From positions 1-64,000 of the forward strand of contig JBBHKE010001464.1 of the NCBI GenBank assembly GCA_037447655.1: 64,000 nt of DNA. Reading direction: 5' to 3'. The position numbers were made by a program, and so were the translations under genes. Shown one piece after another: positions 12,692 through 24,400 of the stretch (position 1 is its first letter; each line of letters opens with the position of its first letter). Below the pieces are notes generated by a model. That model did no database searches, was not told where the DNA came from, and was given only the letters and a program-made list of their open reading frames with translations. The stretch is from Zygnema cylindricum. Its lineage: Eukaryota > Streptophyta > Zygnematophyceae > Zygnematales > Zygnemataceae.

Positions 12692-12697
12692 TTTCCC
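12658..12697 (-). promoter_or_regulatory. -1 ribosomal frameshift signal at gag-pol junction
   Basis: On the element strand a perfect X_XXY_YYZ heptamer, G GGA AAC (12697-12691), sits in the gag frame. A 6-nt spacer (12690-12685) is followed by GACTAACTGA (12684-12675), a 6-nt loop, and TCAGTTTAGTC (12668-12658), which pairs with it except for one bulged T. An alternative H-type pseudoknot is possible (AGGACT with AGTCCT, and AACTG with CAGTT). The gag TAA (12681-12679) lies inside the stem. Pol is in exactly the -1 frame. Confidence 0.8.
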
Positions 12698-13995
12698 ACC
12701 TCCTGGGCATCCTGCTCAGCTAGATATAATGCAATATCCTCTTGGAGACCTTCATTTACATCGACTGTTTTGAGAGAACCTTTATCTATACAGTCTTTAG
12801 CGTAATGATCTGGACCTCCACATTTGAAACAAGTGACTTTCTTCTTGGGTTTTGTGCACTCTCTACTAAAATGTCCCTCCTCTCCACAGTTATAACAGTT
12901 AATCTTTTTCAATTGTGCACACTCAAATGCTCTATGACCCTTTTTCTGACAAATTGTGCATGTGGGGATGGTAAGGTTAGGCTTCTGAGCATTAATGTTT
13001 GGTTTAGGACTTTTAATGTACCCCCCTCTATTGTTAAATTTATTTCATGCGTTAACACTATGTCCACCCCTTTGATTTCCCCTAAAGATATTTTGTCTAT
13101 TCACCAGACCAGCATTCAGACCCTCTTCAACAAATTCCTCCTCATCCCACTGTGATACTTCATTTAAATTACCCCTGAGTGATCGAGTTTCCCGATTATA
13201 CCCCAACTGATCCTCTAATTCCAATGACTTATCTTGTAATTCCTTCAAATTAATAAATTTTTGATGTTTCAGTTCTGATTTCAGTATAGGATTTAAATAG
13301 TTCAAGAAATGCAATTTAGCCATTTCATCAGTCAAACCTATGACATGAATACTAGATGAGTCAAATTCCACAATATAATCCTTCACAGATCCAGTCTGCT
13401 TACAATTCAGCCACTTTTCTTCCATTCTGGATTTAAAAGTGACAGACAAGAAACGCGATTTGATCGCGGTTTTAAAAGTTTCCCAATCAGCATTATCAGG
13501 AATCAATTTAGACCTTCTCTGAGTATAATACCAAATCTGAGCATCGCCTTTCAGACAGTTAACAGCAAAAGAAGTGTAATCATCACGATCGCAATTTCTA
13601 GACTCCAAATAATATTCCATATGAAAAATCCAAGCATCCAACTCATCAATCCTCTTACCATCAAACGATGGTGCCTCACTAATAGACAATTTCAGATCCC
13701 TTATCTTCTTAGGTCTATCATGATCATCCTCCCTAAAACTGGCATTCCTTTTACTACTCTCACCCTTTTGGTCATTCATATCATTCTTGGTCTGAATTAA
13801 GTTAATAAGTTCATCTAATTTGTCATTTGAAACATTTCCATTTTCTTTGACAACTTTTAATTCACTTTTCAATTCGGAAATGGTTTCATCCACAGCGGTA
13901 GCATGATTATTAAATCTTTTGACCAATTTCACAGTTCGCTTCTTCAACACATTCAAAGCATTCTCCATTTCACGTTTCCATGCAGAATTTGCCAT
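12679..13995 (-). pseudogene. gag, with one in-frame TGA
   Basis: Starts at ATG 13995-13993. The N-terminal third is rich in charged helices; a retrotransposon-gag (capsid) domain follows, around FDGKRIDELDAWIFHMEYYL, then the nucleocapsid. One TGA (13047-13045) interrupts the frame. Beyond it the same frame carries three CCHC knuckles: CTICQKKGHRAFEC, CYNCGEEGHFSREC and CFKCGGPDHYAKDC. The frame ends at 12679, inside the frameshift stem. Gag packages the element RNA; in this copy the capsid part would be made without the nucleocapsid unless the TGA is read through. Confidence 0.9.
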
Positions 13996-14001
13996 TATCA
14001 C

Positions 14002-14762
14002 ACAATTAAATCAAGCAAAAGGAAAGATAGAGTATAATTTCCCAAAGAAATTTGATGCAGATTTGAAGTCCTTAGATTGCTCCAATCCAAAACTTCTTCT
14101 CCTTAACAAATCCTTTGAAAAGATCAAGATCTGAGAAATTAAAAAGACATTGACAATAAGTTAGTACAAATTCAAATTTTCAATTTCCCAACATTGAAAC
14201 AGAAATCTAAGAATTTCCCCACCAATTTTGCAATAGCAAAAATTGAAAAGCTATCAAAGGTAAGATTTAACCATAAATTTTGCAACAGCAAAATTGAAAT
14301 CAATCAAAGGTAACAATTTAGGGTTTGAAAAGTTTTGAGTCATTTCTGGACTCCTTTGCTCTTGAAGAAGTAAAATACTCCACTTTCCTCCTCCACCATC
14401 AGCAAATTCCCCATTTCCCACTACATCAGGATCTTTTATTCTATAATCCTCACATCCTCACCCTTCATGGCTTCAAGCCCTCCCTCTACACATGAATCAT
14501 TGCTAGGAGAAGGCAAGTTTGTTTGGCCTCTAGGTAATTGGAGTGAGCTTCGGCGGTGGCTACACTGCCCACCCCGCCTTAGTCCTTATGACCTGAGCAC
14601 GCCCCACATCTAACCAGCGGCCGCTGGTTGTGTGATCACTCAGTTTCCCTCCAATCCCCTACCACTTCACATTGTGGTTCTACCGACACAGGTTAGAGCA
14701 CCCTCACCGGTCACGGCAATCGATATTCGAGTGAGCAAACTTGTCCCTGGTTTCTAACCAAA
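14002..14762 (-). other. Retrotransposon leader between primer site and gag
   Basis: Untranslated leader of the minus-strand element, about 770 bp. It includes a GC-richer stretch (14510-14720) and short direct repeats of AATTTTGCAA/CAGCAAAATTG-like text at 14225-14305. Packaging signals would be expected here, but none can be proven by eye. Confidence 0.6.
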
Positions 14763-14774
14763 GCTTTGATACCA
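14763..14774 (-). promoter_or_regulatory. Primer-binding site (initiator Met tRNA type)
   Basis: The element strand reads TGGTATCAAAGC two bases inside the 5' LTR. This matches the usual plant initiator-Met-tRNA primer site (TGGTATCAGAGC) at 11 of 12 positions. Confidence 0.88.
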
Positions 14775-14776
14775 TA

Positions 14777-15742
14777 TGTAACAGGATCTCCTACCTCTCA
14801 GAAAATCCCATTACTACAAACAATTCCAACCACACATTCCACACATTGGAAAATACACATCCACATTGGAAAACACTCACATAAGGATAACTTTAAATTA
14901 GAAGAAGCTTTTGTCCACATAACATTAGCTTGGTCTCTTGCCCTCGTGGCTCAACCCTTCAATTTAAAGTGTTTCCTCTACTCTCCACTCTTAATAATTC
15001 TATCTCTTAACTACTAAAACACTATTTAGTTAGTAAGAGATTTCAATGCAAAATGCCTTTTCTCCAATTTGGTATTAATCGCTCAGGACCAAGATCAGCC
15101 GGAATTTCCACAAACTTTTCCCAAGGAAAAGATGTCTACTCTCCTCTTACACTTCACTATTTATCCATCATCGCCCTGGACTCGCCAGGCCAGAGTCAAC
15201 GCTCCGTTTTAACAGGCTTTTACCTGGGCCAATCATTGATCAGCAAAGACTCAGACTGACCAATGCAAAAACGTGCGAAATCTCTTACTAACTACTTAGC
15301 ACTTTACTAACCAATCAAACGTTACGTTTCACTACGTAACATTTACGTGCAAAAGTGCGCGCCAAACGAAACGCGACTTCGCACGATCGTGCGTAACAAA
15401 TTTCGCACGCGAAACTTCCTACGAAATTCCTTTAAGTAAAAGTGACGTTTCGTACTAAAATTTGTACGAAACGAACCACCGTGCATACTAAACGTTTCAT
15501 TAGAACTTTATGAAACGTACACACGTAATTTCGGTACTAATTTGACCCTTAACCCGTTTCAATGATACCCACTTGTTATTTAGACCCCACGCTGTCACCT
15601 AAATGCACCCATCGCTATAACTTTTAAAATATAACTCCAAATAGCGTGATTCTTTTGCGGACGTCTACCAAATTTAGTACTCTATAATCATAACACCTAA
15701 ATATCCCTTTATAAACAAGTTCGATCCGCTATTGCTGTTACA
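14777..15742 (-). repeat. LTR (5' LTR of the minus-strand element)
   Basis: 966 bp, matching 7963-8928 with one difference seen. Followed by the GGACA target duplication at 15743-15747. Confidence 0.97.
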
Positions 15743-15838
15743 GGACATATAATATTTTTTGTCTAGGTTAGATGTAATACTTACCTTTGATAGTGTGACA
15801 GTAGTAGATAAACAGTAGAAGTGTACTGTACGTTGTAA

Positions 15839-16778
15839 GGGTACGTCCCCATGTAATCGGTACTTTGATAAAGTATTTTGGACTATAGTGAAGATTCGCC
15901 GTACTACTTTGAAGAGCGTCCCAATGTGCGAAAATGAAATCGGAACTTTGACACGTGACGGTTGTAGACGTAGGTACAACTTGTGACGGTTGAAGGCGAC
16001 TACGAAACTTCCGACGATTGGTGACGCCAGCAAAAATAGCGACAGCGGTAGACGTCTAGATTTTTTATTGCAAATGTTTAGGGTTTGGTGACGTTGTGGC
16101 GTCACGCTCACTTATGACAACGTCGACGTCACGGATTCAAGAACATTCCGCCATGGTTTCCCGATTTTGCTTTTTCAACTTTTCTCACTCGAATTGCCAT
16201 TAAATAAAAACCTAAAAAAATTCAAAAAAAAAATGAATATCTTTCATTTTATACCAATATTGTCGTGTCTCATTCTAAAAAGTGTGAGATACAAGCGATA
16301 GTGTGAGAGGGAGAGAGGAGAGGCAACGACGTCGAAAAATTATGCAAAGGACCCATGAATGCAAATGGAAGTCCGAGACCCCTGCAAATTTTTTTCCGTA
16401 CATAGCGCGTGACGTGTACGGAGAAAAATAGCGAGGACTCTCCCTCGTCCAATAATTTTACAAATCGTGTGACGCGTGCGTGGTACGCTTTTCATTCGTT
16501 GTTTGGGAGGTACTTGAACTAAAATCACCCCCTCGAGGTGATTTTGGATGAAGTTTTTTTTGGGGTTGGATTCTCTTGCCCGGGGGTCGAAAAGGGGAAA
16601 ACGCCAAAATGCGTTCACATAACGACAAACAGGTCGTACATCCAAAGTATGAATTGACGTTCACTTTACTTTGGTAAAAATGAATTTCTCGTACGGCTAA
16701 AGTTTTTTTCAAAGTTCCCTGAATTTTAGGGCAAAAAGACAGAGAAAAGTATGTACTTTAATACATGGGGGCGTACCC
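15839..16778 (+). mobile_element. Tourist/PIF-Harbinger-like MITE, copy A
   Basis: 940-bp element with inverted ends: GGGTACGTCCCCATGTA on the left, and the reverse complement of the right end reads GGGTACGCCCCCATGTA. It is flanked by TAA on both sides (15836-15838, 16779-16781). The 3-bp TWA duplication and GGG ends are Harbinger/Tourist hallmarks. Copies B (29511-30461) and C (30557-31524) share the whole length, including a GTAGACGT-rich left part and the tract GGACCCATGAATG. No transposase is encoded, so it is non-autonomous and long for a MITE. Confidence 0.85.
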
Positions 16779-16781
16779 TAA

Positions 16782-17625
16782 AAGACACGCGCACAAGACA
16801 CGCGTTGACAGTTAAAGATGATGCAGGTATTCCGGAGTGGCGACCGACACCCACATACGTGCGTCACAAATCATACGGACGGGTTCAACGAATCGGATGG
16901 ACGAAGACTAATCCGAACATCCGGGAGAAAATTGTGAGAGATCAAAAGTAGGCCGTCGATACGAACCACTTCGACGAACGCGATTAAAGTGGGGACCACA
17001 ATGACTAAGTGCGTCGTACGCACTCAGGATGTTCGTACCACGAGATCAACATTTATCTGGACCTTTGTGATTAATGCTGACTAAGCATTGGCAACATTAA
17101 TTGTACGGACGTTATTTGTAAATATTTGGAAAACAAATGGTTGGCGTTTTGTGCATTAGAATTTAGTGTTACACTGTTTATTTAGCGGCATGTAGTAATC
17201 ACGGTTTTGGAGTTACTTATAGTACAGTAAAGTACAGGTAAGACACTTTGTCGTAAGTCAAGATAGTACTGTAGTACGGCCACCCGAATTAGTGTGACCA
17301 GTAGATACTCACTGTGATTTTATAGTTTAGGACTTAGCCTATTTCGAGTTATCTAGTTTTGGGATTATGATAAATTAAGGGCAGTTTTTGGGAAACTTCC
17401 AAACATCATATCTTATGGTTTACTAAGTCATTTAAGCTGCAATTTTGGGAATTGTCAGTTTAATGCGTTGTGTATCAGTGTGACAAGTTTGAGGCATATT
17501 GGCCCTTTGAGTCATATTTTGTGTCAACTGAAATTTGGTTGTTGAGTAGGTGCTTGATAGTTTCTGACGTTTTTTTCATGTCTACTTCCACTACTACTGC
17601 AACGGTGGTTGTTGAACAACAAGAC
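16782..17625. other. Intergenic spacer
   Basis: An 89-bp frame with protein-like composition (RTRHALTVKDDAGIPEWRPT, ending 16951) directly follows MITE copy A but is unrecognised and short. Otherwise AT-rich DNA with no gene seen. Confidence 0.45.
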
Positions 17626-17753
17626 AAAATGGCGTGTGAGCATACTAAAACTGAGACGAAATGGCGCGTGCATATACTAAATCTGAGACGAAATGGCATG
17701 TGCGCATACTAAATCTGAGACAAAATGGCGTTTGCGCATACTAAATCTGAGAC
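17626..17753. repeat. 32-bp tandem array, four units
   Basis: Units at 17626-17657, 17658-17689, 17690-17721 and 17722-17753, the same core as the array at 7808-7903. Both arrays are preceded by loosely similar text containing GTTGAA. Confidence 0.9.
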
Positions 17754-18990
17754 TAAATAACCTCAAATGTTAGATACCTCAGACATGTGTGTGACATGTG
17801 TATGTCTGATAACCTCAGATTTATTTTTTTGTATGCAAATTAAAAGTTTTAGGAATTTCTAATATTGTGTAAATTTTATATTGGTTTAACATATGAATTT
17901 TGATTTTATCTCCTGGTTAAGTTTTCAATGGCTTTATTTATTTATTTTTATTTTTCCTTCTAAACTAATATTATACTGTGTAGTCCTTCATATTTTTCGT
18001 TTTTGTTTGCATATCAAGCTAATAACCTATTTTTTTCTTATTTTTCTTAAACGAAATTGAGTTAGTAGGCGAAAGTTTTAGTTACAAATTATAATGTTGG
18101 TATTTTTTATTTGTTTTGGTATACATTGATGAAAGCTTGTTCGTCAATATATAATTAAAGGTTTAATAAACAAATTCAATTGCGTAAGTTGTTTGCTATA
18201 ATAGAATATAAAGTACTTAACGTGCTGCAAAAAAAATCAATAGTTTTTTTCAGAAATTGTTTAATCTAGTTGTTATTCACGAACGATATTATACAATTGT
18301 TGTGGTTTAAAGTTTTTTTATGGTTGCGTTCTATTTTGTACATGCGCACTAATTGTAGATGTAAATTGTTTGCGTTTTGTTTTTTCAATAATGACGTTGC
18401 GTCATTTTAAGATGTAAAATTACAATTTTACTACGTTAAAATTAACAACGACAACAACACAACAACTTAAATTACGAGAGTGTTAATCTTTGAACACAAT
18501 CTATACAATGAGAAACAAAAAACGACTAAAAAACGATTAATGCCAATTGTTGAAGTTACTTTTTTCAATCGCTCGTTATGAGGTATGTTAAAATAAAAGA
18601 AAAACAGCATATAACTAATTAATAGATTTTATATGTTTTTGATAATGCCTTCATTCATTATTGATGTTGCTCGAATTTTTTCCAAAAGTATATACATGTG
18701 TTTTATATATCATACATATAGTATGTATTAAATGCTATATATATTATATCATACTGTATATTAAATGTTGCAAAAAATAAAACGAGAGATTAGTTTAATA
18801 ACATTAAATGGACTACTACATAGATTGATTAAAATAGTCGTATTGGCAATTAGGACTGGCCTTCCAACGAACTGAATGATAATTTGTAATAAGATTGCGA
18901 TGGGGTCGGAGTAATAGCGTAAAGGCACCGTTTTTTATTATTTTTCAAAGGGATGGAGTAATTGGTTGTTTTTAGTGTAGTTTTTACTTT
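17754..18990. other. AT-rich spacer
   Basis: No supportable gene or clear repeat beyond ATAT-rich text at 18690-18760. Confidence 0.5.
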
Positions 18991-19887
18991 AACATCGGCC
19001 GTCGCTGAACCGCCTATTAATATGTGAGTCGCGTTACACCGCCAGCTAAGACCGGTGTACCTGGCCCGGTGGCGTCCCCGCGGGCCACTTCGCCTCCGCG
19101 GGAGTCTCCGCGGGGCTATGCTGCGCCCGGCGGTATACTGCTTCGCGAGGAGAATCCGCGGTCGGTACACCCCGAATTGTAATTAGAGTAAATAACGCTA
19201 ATTCGGTCGCTCAAAATTTCGACAATATCACATCAAATAGAGTAAATGATTCTAATTTTGTCACTATGCTATTTAAGGTAAGGTTTAATTAGCGTTTTTA
19301 ATTCTAATATAGGTTCGTTTTAAATAGTGTGGAGTACGGACGACGTCCGACCGTGCAAAATTGTACTTTCATAAGTAAAAAAGTACAAATAATGATTTAA
19401 AACATGCCATTATCAGGTAAATGCGTTTTAACAAACCGCGTAGTGCAAACGTCATAGTGACGATAAACTGTACGTTTTTTCAGATTCTGTACGTATATCT
19501 TATTTACAGTAGAGGATGTTAGTTTGCCAAATTAGAGTACACCGCATAAATTAGAGTAAATTCCTTTTTGAAACAGTTCTATCACATAAATTAAAGTAAA
19601 GTACTCTAATTAATTTTTTTCTCTTTTTTTACTCTAATTTTTTCATTACTCTAATTACGATGCGCGGTGTACAAGTCGAAACGAAGGAGACTCACGAAGG
19701 CGCGAGGAGAGTAACGACGACCGTAGGATAACCCCGCGGAGACTACCGCGGAGGCCGGTTACGCACATTTGGAATCGGCCCAAAGAGACGTCACCGGGCC
19801 ACATATACCTATATTAGCTGGCGGTACGACGTCTCGCGGGAGGAAGCACGAGGAACTATAGGCGCTTTCGCTGCGGCCGATGTCAAT
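18991..19887 (+). mobile_element. GC-rich long-TIR element
   Basis: The left arm (18991-19170) and the reverse complement of the right arm (19680-19887) share ACATCGGCCG at the tips, and further in CCGCCAGCTAA, GGCCCGGTG and AGTCTCCGCGGGG. The arms are about 180-200 bp and conspicuously GC-rich in an AT-rich neighbourhood. The AT-rich core between them contains a smaller MITE (19540-19669) and a partial end of the same MITE type near 19166. I see no target duplication or transposase. Confidence 0.6.
19540..19669. mobile_element. TA-flanked CACCGCG-type MITE
   Basis: 130 bp, ends CACCGCATAAATTAGAGTAA and, in reverse complement, CACCGCGCATCGTAATTAGA, flanked by TA on both sides (19538-19539, 19670-19671). 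One of a family seen at least eight times in this window. Confidence 0.75.
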
Positions 19888-19980
19888 GCGAAAAGAAAAC
19901 AAAAAATCAAAAAATAACAAACTCACGAAGGATTCCCAAATAAAATAAAAAATAAAAAAAACAAACAAACGTCGCGGCTA

Positions 19981-20179
19981 GACCGCGAATCGCTATTAGC
20001 GTAAACAACGCTAATTTGGCGCCCCTAAATTTGACCCTTACAAACCTTAAATAGAATGAAATACGTTATTTAAAGACGTGGGCCAAAATCTGCCACGTTT
20101 TCGGCACTAAATAAGAATGATTGGCGCTAATTCTTTCTTTACTCTAATAATTTCTTTACGCTAACATCGGTTCGCGGTG
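19981..20179. mobile_element. TA-flanked CACCGCG-type MITE
   Basis: 199 bp, left end GACCGCGAATCGCTATTAGC, right end in reverse complement CACCGCGAACCGATGTTAGC, flanked by TA (19979-19980, 20180-20181). The interior (GTGCCGAAAACGTGGCAG in reverse complement) matches the inverted copy at 27484-27682, also 199 bp. Confidence 0.82.
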
Positions 20180-20429
20180 TACGTTTCAATTACTGTTACA
20201 TCGGCGTATCGCGTTTATATCGTCTATTTTATCAATACGTTGTTACTCAAAATAGAGTAGTTGATCACTCAATTTGCTGATGGTCGGTTTGGTCCTTAGA
20301 GGCGACAAGGGTGTTTTAACTAATCTTTTTCTCATACGTTTTTTATGTTGCTCGACACAATATGTTGTTATAATTGTGCGATGTTAATGTGTTAATCATA
20401 TTATGATAAAACATTTATATATAATAATG

Positions 20430-21330
20430 TTTCTAACCTATTAAGTTTTACAAATAGAACGACGACTACGTTTTAATCGGCTATAATAGAAAAATTACAT
20501 TTGGTTTGTGTTAAGTTTAACTAAAAAAAAATTTATTCTAACATAATTGTTGATAAAAACAATGAAAGTGGATCATATCCATATAAAATTGGTGTGTGTG
20601 TACACGATATCCAACTTAATCATGAAGAAAACACATTGTGCGACAATTTTTTTTTTTTTTTTTGTGAGTAATAATTAAAATGAACATTTTGTGAAATATG
20701 AAACAAAAAACATTAACCTCGACAATAATAAAGGTTACGTGTCTTCTTCTAACAAAAAAAAAATAGGTTATGCGATAATAGTAATGCCTATTAAATGAAT
20801 AAAAAAAAAAAAAAAAACCAAAACATAAAAATATTCAACAAAAGCCATTTATAAAAACAAAATGTAAATAAAAGATTATAATAGTTAATTATTGCTTTTG
20901 TTTTCGATAATATTATCACAAAACGAAAAATTCAACAAAGTAAGTTTGACAAAAACAGCGACTGCATTTTTAATTGACTACGATAGAGTAACTATATTTT
21001 GTTTGTATTAGGTTGTATCTTATTATATAAACTAAAAACTTTAACTAAACTTTTTTAATCTAACATAATCGTTGATAAAAACAATTAAACAAAATCATAT
21101 ACACATAGAGTCAATGTGTGTGTAAATGATATCCAACTTAATCATAAAAACACATCAGGCGACAAATATTAAAGAATTCTTTTTGTGAGTAATAACCAGA
21201 ATGAATTTTAAAAAAAATAAGAAACAAAAAACATTTATTATGCCATTATTAAAAGTTACGTGTCTTCTTCTAACAAATCACAAAACAAGTTATGCAATTT
21301 TAATATGCCATAATAGGTCGAAACTAACAA
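20430..21330 (+). repeat. Direct duplication of a ~0.5 kb block
   Basis: Two diverged copies about 495 bp apart share CTAACATAATYGTTGATAAA, GATATCCAACTTAATCAT, TTTTTGTGAGTAATAA and TTACGTGTCTTCTTCTAACA in the same order: roughly 20430-20930 and 20930-21330. The block abuts the 3' end of the Crypton-like gene (21410). It could be that element's terminal region or an unrelated duplication. Confidence 0.75.
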
Positions 21331-21409
21331 AATTATAAACAAAATCATAACAGTGATTGATTTTCTAAAACTTTTAACTTAAATAAACAATACATGTTTT
21401 TACAAACTT

Positions 21410-24400
21410 TCAAAAAGCTATAGAAAACACATTGATAACAGGTGCCAAAAACGTACGATAAGCAACCATTTTTTTTTTTTTGTTTTCCGTCGCTAACTTC
21501 TGTGATAAATCTCGCAGAGTCCATTTGTTCATTGATTGGCGATCTTGCAACCTGTCGAATGCCGTACTCAATGTTACAGCATTCGCTTTTGCTATTCTTT
21601 CAACTTCTTCCCAGATGACTCTCCAATTATAAAACTTTCGATGTTCTCCTCTCCTCCAATCACGTCGACAATCACCTGATTCCAAATCCACAATAGAAGG
21701 GAGTCCACCTATACCATCGTGGTATGCTCTCCACACATCTTTTGCCGTGTGTAACCTGACTCCAATCTGAGTCATCAAAGAAACTTGATTCGACATGTTT
21801 TGTGCAAATGGTTCGGTTATTCTAACCGTTTCTACATGAGTTTCATGTCGCCCGTCTTCACTTCGAGGAAGATTCCGTTCCGGAGTCCCGATTCCCATGA
21901 CTGATTCACTTTCTGATGGTCTATATGGAGTATGTGGAGGTCGAGAAGGCTGTCCTTCCTGAAACGACTCTCCGTGACTGTCCATTTTCCGAATAATATG
22001 ATCCAGTTTTTTATCCATATTATCCATTTTCCCTTTCACATTGGATAATGTCTATTTCATGCTACATATTTCTTCTCCGATAATGTCAGTATTTCTCCCA
22101 CATGTTTGACTCCATATCAACAAAGAGTCAACTGATTTGCCAACTTGTGAGATAGTAATTGGAACATTTGCTTCAGCATCAGCAATTGAAGCCAACATAT
22201 CCGTTGCTTCTATACATGTATTTTTCACCTCGTCTTTAAATGACGACCACAAAGGAGATAAGAACAATTTATGAGTAAAAATAGGAAGATTAGGAAATTG
22301 ATCTTGGAAAAAAACTTGGTCCTGTAAAAAAACGTTTTTTAACCATAACATAGTTTGCAAAAAATTATGATCGCTTAAACCTCTTTCGGGTTTAGAAGCT
22401 CGAGCATTTTTCTGCAAAAAAAAACATTTGGATTTGTTTAATAAGAATCATTTGGGTAAATAAACACAAAAGAAAAAAAAATGAGAAAAATAAAAAAAGA
22501 GAAAGAAAAAAAGTGAGATGGAAATAGAACAAAAAAATTATAACAATTTTTTTTTTGAAAAGCTATAAAAAATTAACGACTAGTTAGAAAACAAACAGAA
22601 AAAAATAAAAAACGTAAAATTATAATAACAAAAATTACATCAAAAACAATACAAAAACCACAAAGTCAACCAGAAAAAAAAAAACGGAGTATAAGGAGAA
22701 ACAACATGTAAATAACAAAAAAACAAAATAAAAACCCAAAATATATAAGAAAACTATAGAAAAATATAAAATAATAATGGAAAAAATAAGAAAAAAAACA
22801 AAAAAAAACAAGAAATATACCAGAAAATAAATGATACAAATAGAAAAAAAGTAAATTTATAAAAATTCAAAATTCACAAAATAAAAATACAAGCTAGTTA
22901 GAAAAAAAAATTCACACTAAATTCAAAAAATAATCGATCTAATATATTATTGAATATTCAATAAGAAAAAAAATATATATAGAGAAACTGTGATAAAACA
23001 TAGAAGACCAAAATTACTTATCATAACAAAATAAAGATATAAATGGTGAATGTTATTTAAAACATACCCTAGGAAGCTCTGCATATGCCGTTTCGACCCA
23101 CTGCCAAAACATGGCACAAAGAGTAGAAGGGGGTTCCACTCTCGAACGAGGTAGGAAATATTTCCTCGAATTGTTTTGGTGGCCGGAAGCTTGAAGTAAA
23201 ATGTCGGTTGGTAAATCAGTAACATAAGATTAGGAAAAATGGTCGGATGTCCAACGTCCCATCACTTTGATGGCTTCTCAATTAGCACTGAAACATTTAC
23301 CAAAAAAACAGTCAAAACATAGTTTTGGAAAAAAATATTATAAAACACAGACAACAAAAAATGATTGTATCAAATAAATTCATAATAAAAAACAAGTGAT
23401 GAATTTAAAAAAAACTTACCCCCCCGTCCTCAACATCGTTGCTCCTTGTCCACGACCGGCATGCGTTTTGTGGGATAACGAAATGTTTTTGAGTTTGAAT
23501 GTTTTTTTATGTATTGGAACTGCGTGTTATAACAAAGAGGTTGCATAAAAGTTGTTTCTTTTTTTTCTCTATCTTTGGCTTAATCTCTTCCTTCTATAAA
23601 GGGTTCACTGTACCAAGTTTATTTCGACAAAAACTTTGGAATTATGTTTTTTTTGGTTGCTAGCTCCCACCTCCAAAAAATTGTTGGGCCACAGGATCTA
23701 CAGGGCACATAAAAAAATCCAAATGGCGCATGCATCCGATAAATTCCGCACGGCCATCATGCGGATAAAAAATACCATAAAAAATAGTAAAAAAAAAATA
23801 GTTTTTTTTTATCTAGTTACGATTTAAAAAAAATGTAATAAAACACAATTTTGTGAAGGAGGGAGAGGGAGAGGGAGAAGGAGAGGGAGAGGGAGAGGAG
23901 AAGAGAAAGAATTTATAGTTTTATAGATAACTTACTGTATTAGTTTTCCCATTTTTTGTAACCATCGCCAGAACAAGACCTTTGTCCGGCCCAAGATAAG
24001 GAAGATCATATGAAAAAACATCTGCTAATTGAGCATTTATGGAATCATCGCCGCGACTGAGACATGCATGATTCATGATAAATTGACTCCTACAAAAAAA
24101 ACATAAACAAAACATTAAAGAGACAAAAAATGACAATATGATTTTTACATTTTAAACTTTTTTTTGAATTAACTTTAAAAACCTTAAAAAAACCCTAAAA
24201 AACTTTAAAAAACCATAAAAAATTATAGAAGAACCACAAAAAAGTAAAAAGAAACAAATACAAAAAAATAGATAGTGTAAATAAACTGAAAAAAAAACCA
24301 AAGACAAAGCAAAAAAATGAAACCCTATCGCAAAAAAAAAAGAATAATCATAAACTGAAAAGAAAGGCATACGATAAAATAAAGTTTAAAGTGAGAAATG

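Larger units (their letters stand above)
7958..15747 (-). mobile_element. Ty3/gypsy chromovirus-like LTR retrotransposon
   Basis: Complete element from LTR 7963-8928 to LTR 14777-15742, flanked by the 5-bp target duplication GGACA (7958-7962 and 15743-15747). Both LTRs are 966 bp, start TGTAACAG and end TGTTACA. I found one difference between them (A/C at 8913/15726), so the insertion is recent. Genes run on the minus strand in the order gag, protease, reverse transcriptase, RNase H, integrase, chromodomain-like tail, the Ty3/gypsy order. Primer-binding site and polypurine tract are in place. Coding lesions: an in-frame TGA in gag, a frameshift at a C8 run and a TAA before the chromodomain-like tail. 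Confidence 0.97.

Noticed and set aside
22947-23225. A 92-codon minus-strand frame
   Set aside because: It is an off-frame reading of the recombinase exon whose true frame contains YFLPRSRVEPP.
13045-23280. Reassigned stop codons (non-standard genetic code)
   Set aside because: TGA, TAA and TAG all interrupt mobile-element frames, but the long receptor-kinase, WRKY-tail and DNAJC17-like frames read cleanly with the standard code and end at normal stops.
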